Shown here: in pieces, positions 50,384 to 62,159 of the stretch
Layout: the number at the start of each line of letters is the position of its first letter
How positions within the stretch are numbered: the stretch's first letter is position 1
From: Actinacidiphila sp965342175
GTDB lineage: Bacteria; Actinomycetota; Actinomycetes; Streptomycetales; Streptomycetaceae
Length of the DNA stretch: 64,000 nt
NCBI RefSeq assembly: GCF_965342175.1
Contig: NZ_CBDRBL010000004.1
Coordinates: forward strand, 62,001 to 126,000
Direction of reading: 5' to 3'
Program-made: the position numbers and the translations under genes
Notes under the pieces: model-generated
Told to the model about the DNA's origin: nothing
The model's database searches: none
Seen by the model: only the letters and a program-made list of their open reading frames with translations

Positions 50384-51875
50384 GCCCCGTCCCTCCGTCC
50401 GCGACGGCCCACGAGAGCCGCCACCGTCCCTGCCGCGGCGAGCGCCGAAGCCCCGCCCGCCGCCGCCGCGACCACGTCGCCCGCCGTCATGAAACCCCCG
50501 TCCGCGGGGGCGCCGACCGCCGTGGTGCCCGTGCCGCCGGTGGCCGCCCGTTCCGCCTCGTCCCCGTCCAAGGCCCCACCGCCGCCGCGCGCTGGTGCGC
50601 CGTACTCCGGCCCGGCCGACTCCCTGCCTGTCACGTCCACACGCAGCACGACCCGCACCGCCACCTTCCGCGCCAACCCCGCCGCACCCGGCCCGAGCGA
50701 CACGGCGACATAGTGGTCTCCCGCCGTGCGGGCGCCCTGGGCGACGCCGCCGGCGACCCAGCGATTGCTCCACGTCACGGGCACCGTGCCGAGCCCCACG
50801 GACACCGGCTGCCCGCGATAGCCGCGGCGCTGCACGGTCCCGGACGCGTCGCCCAGCGGCTGCCGTCCCGGTCCGTAGGCGGCCGTCGCCACGAAGGAGG
50901 AGGCCGTGGAACCTTCCTCCACGCCGGGTTCGTTGGCGAAGTCGGCGAAATACGCCAGCCGCTGCCCCCAGCCGACCCGCACCTTGTAGAAGCGCGTCTG
51001 CCCGGGCAGCAGCGTGTCCCGCCAGATGCCCCTGCCGAGTCCGCGCGCGTCGTTGACCCGGTACCGCCCTCGACGTCCCGCGGTGGGCCCGTCAGGGCCG
51101 CCGGAGGGTCCCCGTAGCGGGTGGCGGCCGGCGCCGGAGTGGCGCCGGCCGCGAACGGCCGCTCGATGCCGTACCGCAGTTCCAGGGGCCAGCGGGCCAG
51201 GTCGGAGCCGGCGGCGCTGGTGCGGTGCACGGACAGCACGTAGCGCCCCGCCTCGTCGCAGGCGCCGCCCCGGTCGTCGCTGGGGATCCGGCTGACGGCG
51301 CCCACGACGACCATCGCCCCTTCGTCCTGACCGAAATGCGCGGAATCCGCGCCGCAGGTGAGGGGGTACCTGCCGGTGCCGGCCAGCCGCAGCTCGACGC
51401 CGTCCCCGTAGGCCGCCCTCGCCCCCGGCCGCGGCACCGCCGTCACCGCCAGATCGGCCGTGGAGGCCGCGTCCAGGTCCACCGCGTACCAACGGGTCTC
51501 GCCGGGCCCGATGTCATCGACGTACTGGCCGGGGGACAGGGCCGGAGCGCCGGCGGCCCGCCTCCCGCCGGTCACCCGCCGGCCCTGGAGTCCGTACGCG
51601 TCCGCGTTCAGCCGCGAGGCCCGCGTCGGCTGCCGGGCGAACGAGGCGACATCGGCGGCCTTCCTGGCCGGCGTCACGCGGCCCGCCCCGGAGCCGGAGG
51701 CGTCCAGCGCCATGGCCGGCACGCCGCCGACGCCGGTGGCGGCTGTCCACACCGCCCGGACCGTCCACGCCGGGCCCGGCAGAGCGCCCAGCACGGCGCC
51801 CAGCACGGCGAGACCGCACACGGCCGCCCGCAGTGGTCCCCCAACCCCGCGGGCCAGCGCCTTCCCTCGTGGCAT
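50380..51875 (-). pseudogene. Paralog B of the secreted protein, interrupted by a frameshift
   Basis: From ATG 51875 (GAGGGGGAAC upstream) one frame encodes a signal peptide, YVDDIGPGETRWYAVDLDAA and on to PPRDVEGG. At about 51064 the similarity to paralog A continues in the next frame as YRVNDARGLGRGIWRDTLLP, GQTRFYKVRVGWGQ and so on to a C-terminal membrane segment and stop at 50380. Adding one base at the junction restores a protein of about 499 residues with the same layout as its neighbour. It is either a real pseudogene or a sequencing error in a GC-rich run. The 168-bp gap upstream holds nothing obvious. Confidence 0.75.
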
Positions 51876-51981
51876 GTGCCGTTCCCCCTCGCACATCGTC
51901 GGCCGCAGCGAAGCTAATGATTTGCGACAGCAAACACAAGGGGATCACGTCACGGTCGGGCAACAGGAAGGCGGACATGAC

Positions 51982-52012
51982 GGGGCCCCGACCACATCGT
52001 GATCGGGGCCCC
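51982..52012 (-). terminator. Hairpin after the DLW-39 gene
   Basis: A 10-bp perfect stem (GGGGCCCCGA and its complement), 31 bp beyond the stop. Confidence 0.75.
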
Positions 52013-52043
52013 GGAAAATCCGTTGTACGGCTGCGTCGCCGCC

Positions 52044-52184
52044 TCAGACGCTCGCGCCGGAACCCGCCGGAACGGAATCCGTGGCCTCCGTCCACAGGTC
52101 CTGCTCGGCGCGGTCCGCCTGAATCTGGCGGTACACGAGGAGACCGCCGATGGCGGCCAGTGCGACCAGGAGAAACTTCTTCAC
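52044..52184 (-). CDS. DLW-39 family small membrane peptide
   Basis: 46 residues: KKFLLVALAAIGGLLVYRQI membrane/signal-like start, then the family signature QADRAEQDLWTEATDSV. The name DLW-39 refers to the Asp-Leu-Trp and the usual size. It is regularly encoded next to tRNA-Ile near gyrA in actinobacteria. Start GTG at 52184. Function unknown. Confidence 0.85.
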   Translation of the reverse strand: MKKFLLVALAAIGGLLVYRQIQADRAEQDLWTEATDSVPAGSGASV

Positions 52185-52300
52185 CGCGCGACCTCGTCCT
52201 TCTTGCGTTGGGGGTCCTCCGACGGGCCCGACTATACACACCGGTCGATATCGAACGGTGACCTGCCACCGCAACCGACGCCGGCCGCGTGCACACGAAA

Positions 52301-52331
52301 ACGGCCCGTACGGATCAACCGTACGGGCCGT
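52301..52331 (-). terminator. Hairpin downstream of tRNA-Ile
   Basis: A 13-bp perfect stem (ACGGCCCGTACGG and its complement) with a 5-nt loop, 8 bp beyond the tRNA. Confidence 0.85.
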
Positions 52332-52339
52332 TCACGCGG

Positions 52340-52413
52340 TGGGGCTAACAGGACTTGAACCTGTGGCCTCTTCCTTATCAGGGAAGCGCTCTAACCGTCT
52401 GAGCTATAGCCCC
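52340..52413 (-). tRNA. tRNA-Ile (anticodon GAT)
   Basis: A 74-nt tRNA with acceptor GGGGCTA/TAGCCCC, anticodon loop CTGATAA (anticodon GAT) and T-arm ACAGGTTCAAGTCCTGT. CCA not encoded. It lies downstream of gyrA, as in other actinobacteria. Confidence 0.96.
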
Positions 52414-52466
52414 GCGCTGTGTTGCGTTGAAAGATTAGCGCACACGGGGCCGTGGCCCAAAATCGG

Positions 52467-53168
52467 TTACTCGTCCTCCGCCAGCGTCAGCTCGATACCG
52501 CCCACCATGCCGGCCGACATGTTGTAGATGAAGGCGCCGAGCGTGGCCAGCGCCGTGGCGAGCACGACGTCGATGACCGCGATGATCGCCGTGAAGGTCA
52601 GCACGCGCGACAGCGACAGGAAGGACACCAGGTCGAAGCCGCCGTCCGAGCCGGACGAGGTGGCCTCGCTGAGGGTGCCGCCGACCGTGGTGAAGACGCC
52701 GATGCCGTCCATCACCATCCACAGCACCGCGACCGCGATGACCGTGCAGATGCCCAGCGCGATGGAGAGCAGGAAGCTGACCTTCATCACCGACCACGGG
52801 TCGGCCTTCGCCACCCGCAGCCGGGCCTTGCGCGTGCGCGGGACGGTACGGGCCGCCGGACGCGGCTGGCGGACGCCGGTGGTCGCGGGCACCTCTGCGG
52901 CCGGCGACGCGTACGCCTGCGGCGGCTGGTGCGGGCCCTGCGCCTGCGGCTGGGCGACCGCGCCGGGGGCGCCCCCGTAGGTCTGCTGGTGCACGGCGTG
53001 CTGGTGCTCCTGCTGCGATGGACGGGTGTCGGTCACGATTCCCCCCTGGTGCGGGCCGTTGTCCGTACGTGGGCCGGGGGCACCGCCGATCGCGTCCGGA
53101 AGGGCCGCCGGCATCGGCTGCCCCCCGTCCGCGCCCGTCCGACCCGCGGCGCCCTCGGCTCCACTCAC
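52467..53168 (-). CDS. DUF3566 membrane protein (gyrA-adjacent)
   Basis: 233 residues. A Gln/Pro-rich first half is followed by the DUF3566 domain: RLRVAKADPWSVMKVSFLLS, a membrane helix (IALGICTVIAVAVLWMVMDG), a loop, and a second helix (FTAIIAVIDVVLATALATLG) ending in FIYNMSAGMVGGIELTLAEDE. DUF3566 genes follow gyrA across actinobacteria; the role is unknown. The start is GTG 53168, 5 bp after the gyrA stop, using GGAGGAG at the end of gyrA as its ribosome site. Confidence 0.92.
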   Translation of the reverse strand: MSGAEGAAGRTGADGGQPMPAALPDAIGGAPGPRTDNGPHQGGIVTDTRPSQQEHQHAVHQQTYGGAPGAVAQPQAQGPHQPPQAYASPAAEVPATTGVRQPRPAARTVPRTRKARLRVAKADPWSVMKVSFLLSIALGICTVIAVAVLWMVMDGIGVFTTVGGTLSEATSSGSDGGFDLVSFLSLSRVLTFTAIIAVIDVVLATALATLGAFIYNMSAGMVGGIELTLAEDE

Positions 53169-53173
53169 GGCTT

Positions 53174-55783
<2,610 letters not shown>

Positions 55784-55826
55784 TGCTGGTCAAAGTCCTT
55801 TCGGGCGGCGGCTGATGGGGGCCGAC

Positions 55827-57845
55827 TCAGATGTCGAGGAAGCGGACATCCTTGGCGTTGCGCTGGATGAAGGAGCGCCGGGCCTCGACGTCCTCACCCA
55901 TCAGTACCGAGAACAGGTCGTCGGCGAGGGCCGCGTCGTCCAGGGTGACCTGGCCGAGCACGCGGTGGTCGACGTCCATCGTGGTGACCCGCAGCTCCTC
56001 CGCGTTCATCTCGCCCAGGCCCTTGAAGCGCTGGATCGAGTCCTCGCGCACGCGCTTGCCGTTCTGGCGGCCCAGCTCGATCAGGGCGTCGCGCTCGGAG
56101 TCGGAGTACGCGTACTCGAAGTCGTCCCGGCCCCACTTGATCTTGTAGAGCGGAGGACGGGAGAGGTACACGTGGCCCGCCTCGACCAGCGGCCGCATGA
56201 AGCGGAAGAGGAAGGTCAGCAGCAGGGTGTTGATGTGCTGGCCGTCCACGTCGGCGTCCGCCATCAGGATGATCTTGTGATAGCGCAGCTTCGAGATGTC
56301 GAAGTCCTCGTGCACACCGGTGCCGAAGGCCGAGATCAGCGCCTGGATCTCGGTGTTCTGCAGGATCTTGTCGATCCGCGCCTTCTCCACGTTCAGGATC
56401 TTGCCGCGGATCGGGAGGATCGCCTGGTACTGCGGGTTGCGGCCGGATTTGGCGGAGCCGCCGGCGGAGTCGCCCTCGACGATGAAGATCTCGCACTTGG
56501 CGGGGTCGTTGGACTGGCAGTCGCTCAGCTTGCCCGGCAGCGACGCCGTCTCCAGCAGACCCTTGCGGCGCGTCAGGTCGCGCGCCTTGCGGGCCGCGAC
56601 GCGGGCGGTGGCCGCCTGGATCGACTTGCGGATGATGTCCGCGGCCTCGTTGGGGTTGCGGTCCAGCCAGTCCGTCAGATGCTCGTGGACGACCTTCTGG
56701 ACGAAGGTCTTCGCCTCGGTGTTGCCGAGCTTGGTCTTGGTCTGGCCCTCGAACTGCGGCTCGCCCAGCTTGACCGAGATGATCGCGGTCAGACCCTCGC
56801 GGATGTCCTCGCCGGTGAGGTTGTCGTCCTTCTCGCGGAGCAGCTTCTTCTCGCGCGCGTACTTGTTGACCAGCGTGGTCAGCGCGGCGCGGAAGCCCTC
56901 CTCGTGGGTGCCGCCCTCATGGGTGTGGATGGTGTTGGCGAAGCTGTAGACACCCTCGCTGTACTGGGTGTTCCACTGCATCGCGACCTCGACGGAGAGC
57001 AGCCGCTCCTTGTCCTCCGCGTCGATGTCGATCACCGACGGGTGGACCGGCTCGCCCTTGCGCGAGTTCAGGTACTTCACGAAGTCGACGATGCCGCCCT
57101 CGTAGTGGTACGTGACCGAGCGCGGCTGGCCCTCGTTCTCCACGTCCGCGTGCTCGGGACGCTCGTCGGTCAGCGAGATGGTCAGGCCCTTGTTGAGGAA
57201 GGCCATCTCCTGGAAGCGCCGCGAGAGCGTCTCGAAGGAGTACTCGAGGGTCTCGAAGATGTCCCCGTCGGCCCAGAAGGTCACCGAGGTGCCGGTCGCC
57301 GACACCTCCTCGTTCTTCTGCAGCGGGGCGGTCGGGACGCCCATCTTGTAGTCCTGGGTCCAGCGGAAGCCCTCCCGCTTGACCTCGACCGCGACCTTCG
57401 TCGACAGGGCGTTGACCACGGAGACGCCGACGCCGTGCAGACCGCCCGAGACGGCGTAGCCGCCGCCGCCGAACTTGCCGCCGGCGTGGAGGACGGTCAG
57501 CACGACCTCGACGGCGGGCTTGCCCTCCGACGGCACGATGTCCACCGGGATACCGCGGCCGTTGTCGACGACGCGCACGCCGCCGTCCGGGAGGATGGTG
57601 ACGTTGATGGTGTCCGCGTGACCGGCCAGCGCCTCGTCGACGGAGTTGTCGACGACCTCGTACACCAGGTGGTGCAGGCCGCGCTCGCCCGTCGAGCCGA
57701 TGTACATGCCCGGGCGCTTGCGAACCGCGTCCAGGCCCTCCAGGACGGTGATCGCGCTGGCGTCGTACGCCGGGCCGGAGGTGGGCGCGGCGGAGCCGTC
57801 AGCTGTGGACGTATTGATCTCGTTGGGGTTGCCGGAATCGGCCAC
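55827..57845 (-). CDS. gyrB: DNA gyrase subunit B
   Basis: 672 residues. The GHKL ATPase part carries EVVDNSVDEALAGHAD, DNGRGIPVDIV and SGGLHGVGVSVVNALS. The TOPRIM domain has EIFIVEGDSAGGSAKSGRNP and MADADVDGQHI. The C-terminal end is GEDVEARRSFIQRNAKDVRF. The GTG at 57845 (VADSGNPNE) is the start: AAAGGG lies about 8 bp upstream and it matches other Streptomyces GyrB N-termini. In-frame upstream starts would add a non-conserved 20 residues. The 293-bp leader region (57846-58138) should contain its promoter. Confidence 0.97.
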   Translation of the reverse strand: MADSGNPNEINTSTADGSAAPTSGPAYDASAITVLEGLDAVRKRPGMYIGSTGERGLHHLVYEVVDNSVDEALAGHADTINVTILPDGGVRVVDNGRGIPVDIVPSEGKPAVEVVLTVLHAGGKFGGGGYAVSGGLHGVGVSVVNALSTKVAVEVKREGFRWTQDYKMGVPTAPLQKNEEVSATGTSVTFWADGDIFETLEYSFETLSRRFQEMAFLNKGLTISLTDERPEHADVENEGQPRSVTYHYEGGIVDFVKYLNSRKGEPVHPSVIDIDAEDKERLLSVEVAMQWNTQYSEGVYSFANTIHTHEGGTHEEGFRAALTTLVNKYAREKKLLREKDDNLTGEDIREGLTAIISVKLGEPQFEGQTKTKLGNTEAKTFVQKVVHEHLTDWLDRNPNEAADIIRKSIQAATARVAARKARDLTRRKGLLETASLPGKLSDCQSNDPAKCEIFIVEGDSAGGSAKSGRNPQYQAILPIRGKILNVEKARIDKILQNTEIQALISAFGTGVHEDFDISKLRYHKIILMADADVDGQHINTLLLTFLFRFMRPLVEAGHVYLSRPPLYKIKWGRDDFEYAYSDSERDALIELGRQNGKRVREDSIQRFKGLGEMNAEELRVTTMDVDHRVLGQVTLDDAALADDLFSVLMGEDVEARRSFIQRNAKDVRFLDI

Positions 57846-58138
57846 GAAGCGCCCTTTCTGGCACAGCATGAGCCGGGTCCCGCACGGCGGAACCGGCTGC
57901 ATCACTCGACATCTTCGACTGGTCCCGCTGGGGTCCCCCGGTGCCGGAGGCCAGGGGCGGGCGGTACTGCCATCAGTCTACCGGTAGCGCCGACATAGAT
58001 GGGGCTTTGGCGGTACCTGAGTTCCCGTGTGCACGACGGAAGCACCTCCTGCCGACTCCCCACACGCGGACCGGGTCTCAAAACGGCTCACGCGGGCGCA
58101 CAGGGCTTCGACCCGATTACGCACCGCACGATTCCGGC

Positions 58139-58693
58139 CTAACCGTACGTATCGCCCGGCCCACGGCTGCCGGGAGCGCGCAGCCGCCCATAGGAACGCG
58201 TCGGTCCGCCCGGCCCCAGAACCTTGATCAACTTCACGGTGCCATGCCCGAGGTCGGCGTTCAGCCTGGCCACCAGCGTCGGGGCGAGCAGCCGCAGCTG
58301 CGTCGCCCAGGCCGTGGAGTCGCACTGGACGGTGAGGACCCGGGCCTCCTCGTCGTACCGCTGCGGTTGGCAGTGCAGGGCCACGTCGTCCCCCACCAGT
58401 TCCGGCCAGCGGCCCATCACACCGCCCACCGCGGCCGGGGCCTCCCAGCCGCGCTCGGTGATCAGCCGGTTGATCGCGGCGCCCAGCGGCAGCGGGTCCC
58501 GTCCGTCCGCCCGAGCACCGCTGCGCAGTCCTCCGCGGCGGGCCTGCTTCTTCTGCTGCGCGGCGGCGCCCCGAGCGCGGGCCTGCTCCTTGGCCGCGCG
58601 CAGCGCGACCCTTGCCAGATCGACACCTGACACCGGCTTGTCCTGGGCGCCCGTCTCCTGCCCCCGCTGCTGCGGCGGCCGCTGATCCGTCAT
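58139..58693 (-). CDS. DUF721 (DciA-like) protein
   Basis: 184 residues. An Arg/Gln-rich N-terminus is followed by the DUF721 core: PLGAAINRLITERGWEAPAA, WPELVGDDVALHCQPQRYDE and ARVLTVQCDSTAWATQLRLL. DUF721 includes DciA, which assists loading of the replicative helicase in bacteria without DnaC. Its ATG overlaps the recF stop (ATGA), typical of the recF-DUF721 pair near oriC. Precise function here is inferred from family. Confidence 0.88.
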   Translation of the reverse strand: MTDQRPPQQRGQETGAQDKPVSGVDLARVALRAAKEQARARGAAAQQKKQARRGGLRSGARADGRDPLPLGAAINRLITERGWEAPAAVGGVMGRWPELVGDDVALHCQPQRYDEEARVLTVQCDSTAWATQLRLLAPTLVARLNADLGHGTVKLIKVLGPGGPTRSYGRLRAPGSRGPGDTYG

Positions 58694-59820
58694 GCCCGCT
58701 CCACGCGGCCGTCCTCGACCTCGTACCGGGCGCCGACCAGCACGTCCGGCACGTCGTCGTCCACCGCCGCCGTCACCAGCACCTGCTCACCGGGGGCGAC
58801 AAGCTCCGCGAGCCGGGCGCGGCGCCGGGCGTCGAGCTCGGCGAAGACGTCGTCCAGCACCAGCACCGGCTCGCCGCCGTCGGCGCGCAGCAGTTCGTAC
58901 GAGGCCAGCCGCAGCGCCAGCGCGTAGGACCAGGACTCGCCGTGGCTCGCGTACCCCTTGGCGGGCAGCTGCCCCAGCTTGAGGGAGAGGTCGTCCCGGT
59001 GCGGGCCGACCAGGGTCACCCCGCGCTCGATCTCCTGTCGACGGGCCTCCCCCAGGGCCTCCAGCAGCAGTCCGTAGAGCTGCTCTCGGCCCGACGCCCC
59101 GGCGATCCGTTCGCCGATCGAACTGCGGTACTCCAGCACGACCGGGCCGCCGCCCGGGGCCAGCTGCTCGTACGCCTTGTCCGCCAGCGGCTGCAGCGCG
59201 TGGGTGAGGTCCAGGCGCTGGGCCAGCAGCTCCGCACCGGCCCTGGCCAGGTGCTGGTCCCAGATGTCGAGCGTGGACAGATCGGCGCCGCGGCCGCCGT
59301 GGCGGCGGGCCATCGCGGCGGACTTCAGCAGGGTGTTGCGCTGCTTGAGGACCCGCTCGTAGTCGCTGCGCACGCCCGCCAGCCGGGGCGTCCGCGCGGT
59401 GAGCAGCTCGTCGAGGAAGCGCCGGCGCTCCCCGGGGTCGCCCTTGACCAGGGCCAGGTCCTCGGGGGCGAAGAGCACCGTCCTGACGATCCCCAGCAGG
59501 TCGCGCGGGCGGACCTGCGAGGAGCGGTTGAGCCGGGCCCGGTTGGCGCGGCCGGGGTTGATCTCCAGCTCGACCAGCTGCTGCCGCTCGCCCTGCACCA
59601 CGGAGGCCCGGACGATCGCCCGGTCAGCGCCCATCCGCACCAGGGGGGCGTCGCTCGCGACGCGGTGGCTGCCCAGGGTCGCCAGGTAGCCGACCGCCTC
59701 GACCAGATTGGTCTTGCCCTGGCCGTTGGGGCCGACGAAGGCGGTGACGCCCGGGTCGAGCGGGACCTCGACCCGGGCGTAGCAGCGGAAGTCGGCGAGC
59801 GACAGATGCGCGACGTGCAT
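58690..59820 (-). CDS. recF: DNA replication and repair protein RecF
   Basis: 376 residues. An SMC-like ATPase: Walker A FVGPNGQGKTNLVEAVGYLA, the RecF-specific LFAPEDLALVKGDPGERRRF, and Walker B/D-loop VLVLDDVFAELDARRR. It binds ssDNA-dsDNA junctions and helps RecO/RecR load RecA at gaps. The ATG at 59820 matches the family start MHVAHLSLADFRCY. Coupled to DUF721 downstream and 30 bp after gnd. Confidence 0.96.
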   Translation of the reverse strand: MHVAHLSLADFRCYARVEVPLDPGVTAFVGPNGQGKTNLVEAVGYLATLGSHRVASDAPLVRMGADRAIVRASVVQGERQQLVELEINPGRANRARLNRSSQVRPRDLLGIVRTVLFAPEDLALVKGDPGERRRFLDELLTARTPRLAGVRSDYERVLKQRNTLLKSAAMARRHGGRGADLSTLDIWDQHLARAGAELLAQRLDLTHALQPLADKAYEQLAPGGGPVVLEYRSSIGERIAGASGREQLYGLLLEALGEARRQEIERGVTLVGPHRDDLSLKLGQLPAKGYASHGESWSYALALRLASYELLRADGGEPVLVLDDVFAELDARRRARLAELVAPGEQVLVTAAVDDDVPDVLVGARYEVEDGRVERA

Positions 59821-59850
59821 GGCTGCGCGCCGCCTCCTTCCCTGGTGTGA

Positions 59851-60726
59851 CTAGTGCTTCTCTACGGCGTGGCCGCCGAACTGGTTGCGCAGCGCGGCGA
59901 TCATCTTCATCTGCGGGGAGTCGTCCTGGCGGGACGCGAAGCGGGCGAAGAGGGAGGCGGTGATCGCGGGGAGCGGCACGGCGTTGTCGATGGCGGCCTC
60001 GACCGTCCAGCGGCCCTCGCCGGAGTCCTCCGCGTAGCCCCGGAGCTTGTCGAGGTGCTCGTCCTCGTCGAGGGCGTTGACGGCCAGGTCCAGCAGCCAG
60101 GAGCGGATGACCGTGCCCTCCTGCCAGGAGCGGAACACCTCGCGCACGTCGGTGACCGAGTCGACCTTCTCCAGCAGCTCCCAGCCCTCGGCGTAGGCCT
60201 GCATCATGGCGTACTCGATGCCGTTGTGGACCATCTTCGCGAAGTGGCCGGCGCCGACCTTGCCCGCGTGGACGGATCCGAAGTTCCCCACCGGCTTGAG
60301 GGCGTTGAAGATCGGCTGCACCTTCTCGACGTGCTCCGGCTCGCCGCCGTACATCAGCGCGTAGCCGTTCTCCAGGCCCCAGACGCCGCCGGAGACACCG
60401 CAGTCGACGAAGCCGATGCCCTTGTCGGCCAGCTCCCGGGCGTGCTTCTCGTCGTCCGTCCAACGGGAGTTGCCGCCGTCGACGACGACGTCGCCGGGAG
60501 AGAGCAGTTCACCGAGCTCGTCGATCGTCGACTGCGTCGCGGCCCCGGCCGGCACCATCACCCACACCACACGCGGGGCCTCGAGCTTGTCCACAAGTTC
60601 CTGCAGGCTGTGGACATCGGCGAGATCCGGGTTGCGGTCGTAGCCGATGACAGTGTGACCGGCCTGGCGGATGCGCGTGCGCATGTTCCCGCCCATCTTG
60701 CCGAGACCGATGAGACCGAGCTCCAT
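59851..60726 (-). CDS. gnd: 6-phosphogluconate dehydrogenase, decarboxylating (short type)
   Basis: 291 residues, the short YqeC-like type rather than the ~470-residue form. The Rossmann motif GLIGLGKMGGNM opens the protein. DGGNSRWTDDE, CGVSGGVWGLENGYALMYGG and the catalytic KMVHNGIEYAMMQAYAEG follow. It oxidises 6-phosphogluconate to ribulose 5-phosphate. Its place between dnaN and recF is a Streptomyces/actinobacterial hallmark. A perfect DnaA box (TTGTCCACA, 60587-60595) lies inside its 5' part. Confidence 0.95.
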   Translation of the reverse strand: MELGLIGLGKMGGNMRTRIRQAGHTVIGYDRNPDLADVHSLQELVDKLEAPRVVWVMVPAGAATQSTIDELGELLSPGDVVVDGGNSRWTDDEKHARELADKGIGFVDCGVSGGVWGLENGYALMYGGEPEHVEKVQPIFNALKPVGNFGSVHAGKVGAGHFAKMVHNGIEYAMMQAYAEGWELLEKVDSVTDVREVFRSWQEGTVIRSWLLDLAVNALDEDEHLDKLRGYAEDSGEGRWTVEAAIDNAVPLPAITASLFARFASRQDDSPQMKMIAALRNQFGGHAVEKH

Positions 60727-60811
60727 CGTTGATCCTTCGTTCGAAGCCTGCCTGACCTACGTCGAGCCTACGTCGGCCCCCGCAGGGCGACGCGAGCGGA
60801 CAGGCCTCGCG

Positions 60812-61942
60812 TCAGCCGGACAGCCGGACGGGCATGATCAGGTACTTGTAGGCGTCGTCGGCCTCGACGTCGACCGCGGGGCGGCCGCTGAGCAGCGCGG
60901 GCTTCGTCGACGTGGTGAACGACAACTGGGCCACCGGGGAGTCGATCGCGCTCAGACCGTCCAGCAGGAAGGTGGGGTTGAAGGCGATCGAGATGTCGTC
61001 GCCGTCCAGCTTGGCGTCCACACGCTCCACAGCCTGTGCGTCGTCGCTGGACCCCGCCTCCAGGGTCAGTACACCCTGCTCGAAGCTCAGCCGGACCGGG
61101 GTGTTGCGCTCCGCCACCAGGGCGACGCGCTTGACGGCCTCGACGAACGGGGCGGTCTCGATCACCGCGACGGAGTTGAACTCGGTCGGGAAGAGCGTCC
61201 GGTACTTCGGCAGGTCGCCCTCGAGCAGGCGGGTGGTGGTGCGGCGGCCCGCACCCTCGAAACCGATCAGGCCCTCGCCCGCGCCGGAGCCGGCCAGGGC
61301 GATGGCGACCGAGTCGCCGTTGGTCAGCGACTTGGCGGTGTCCAGCAGGGTCTTGGCGGGCACCAGGGCGACCGCGGAGATGTCCGGGGTCTCCGGCTTC
61401 CACAGGAACTCGCGGACCGCGAAGCGGTAGCGGTCGGTGGCGGCCAGGGTGACGGTGTCGCCCTCGATCTCGATCCGCACACCGGTCAGCACCGGCAGGG
61501 TGTCGTCGCGGCCGGCGGCGATGGCCACCTGGGCGGCGGCGGCCGCGAAGACCTCGCCGGGGACGGTGCCGGAGGCCGTGGGCATCGCAGGCAGTGCCGG
61601 GTACTCCTCCACAGGCAGGGTGTGGAGTGTGAAGCGCGAGCTGCCGCAGACGACGCTCACCCGCACGCCGTCGGTGGAGATCTCCACAGGCCTGTTGGGA
61701 AGGGCGCGCGAGATGTCGGCGAGCAGCCGGCCGGAGACGAGGACGGTGCCCTCCTCCTCCACGTCGGCCTCGACGGAGACCCGGGCGGAGACCTCGTAGT
61801 CGAAGCCGGACAGGCTCAGCTGGCCCTCCTCGGCCTTCAGCAGCAGGCCCGCCAGGACCGGCACCGGGGGACGGGCCGGGAGACTGCGGGCCGCCCAGGC
61901 CACTGCCTCCGCGAGTACATCGCGCTCCACCCGGATCTTCAC
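60812..61942 (-). CDS. dnaN: DNA polymerase III beta sliding clamp
   Basis: 376 residues, three clamp domains. It starts KIRVERDVLAEAVAWAARSL. Internal family segments include LPVLTGVRIEIEGDTVTLAA and LEGDLPKYRTLFPTEF; the C-terminus DDAYKYLIMPVRL is typical. The clamp tethers the replicative polymerase. The GTG at 61942 follows an AGGAGG site by about 8 bp. It is the first gene on the dnaN side of oriC. Confidence 0.97.
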   Translation of the reverse strand: MKIRVERDVLAEAVAWAARSLPARPPVPVLAGLLLKAEEGQLSLSGFDYEVSARVSVEADVEEEGTVLVSGRLLADISRALPNRPVEISTDGVRVSVVCGSSRFTLHTLPVEEYPALPAMPTASGTVPGEVFAAAAAQVAIAAGRDDTLPVLTGVRIEIEGDTVTLAATDRYRFAVREFLWKPETPDISAVALVPAKTLLDTAKSLTNGDSVAIALAGSGAGEGLIGFEGAGRRTTTRLLEGDLPKYRTLFPTEFNSVAVIETAPFVEAVKRVALVAERNTPVRLSFEQGVLTLEAGSSDDAQAVERVDAKLDGDDISIAFNPTFLLDGLSAIDSPVAQLSFTTSTKPALLSGRPAVDVEADDAYKYLIMPVRLSG

Positions 61943-62159
61943 CGGAACCGCCTCCTGCTGTTGCTGGCTGTCTGTGGCCGACTCTCTTGGCCCTGCTGGC
62001 CCTCTTGCCGGGAACAGTCTGACAGCCGCCACCGACATGCGGTGCGGGTCGGGGTCAAGTCGGCGGCCGGTGGAGCGGACGGCTCGCGGCTCGGTTGTGC
62101 ACAGGTGCCACTTCGATCCGGATTCCCCGGTAACTATCCCTGGTCGTAGTAATAGGGGG

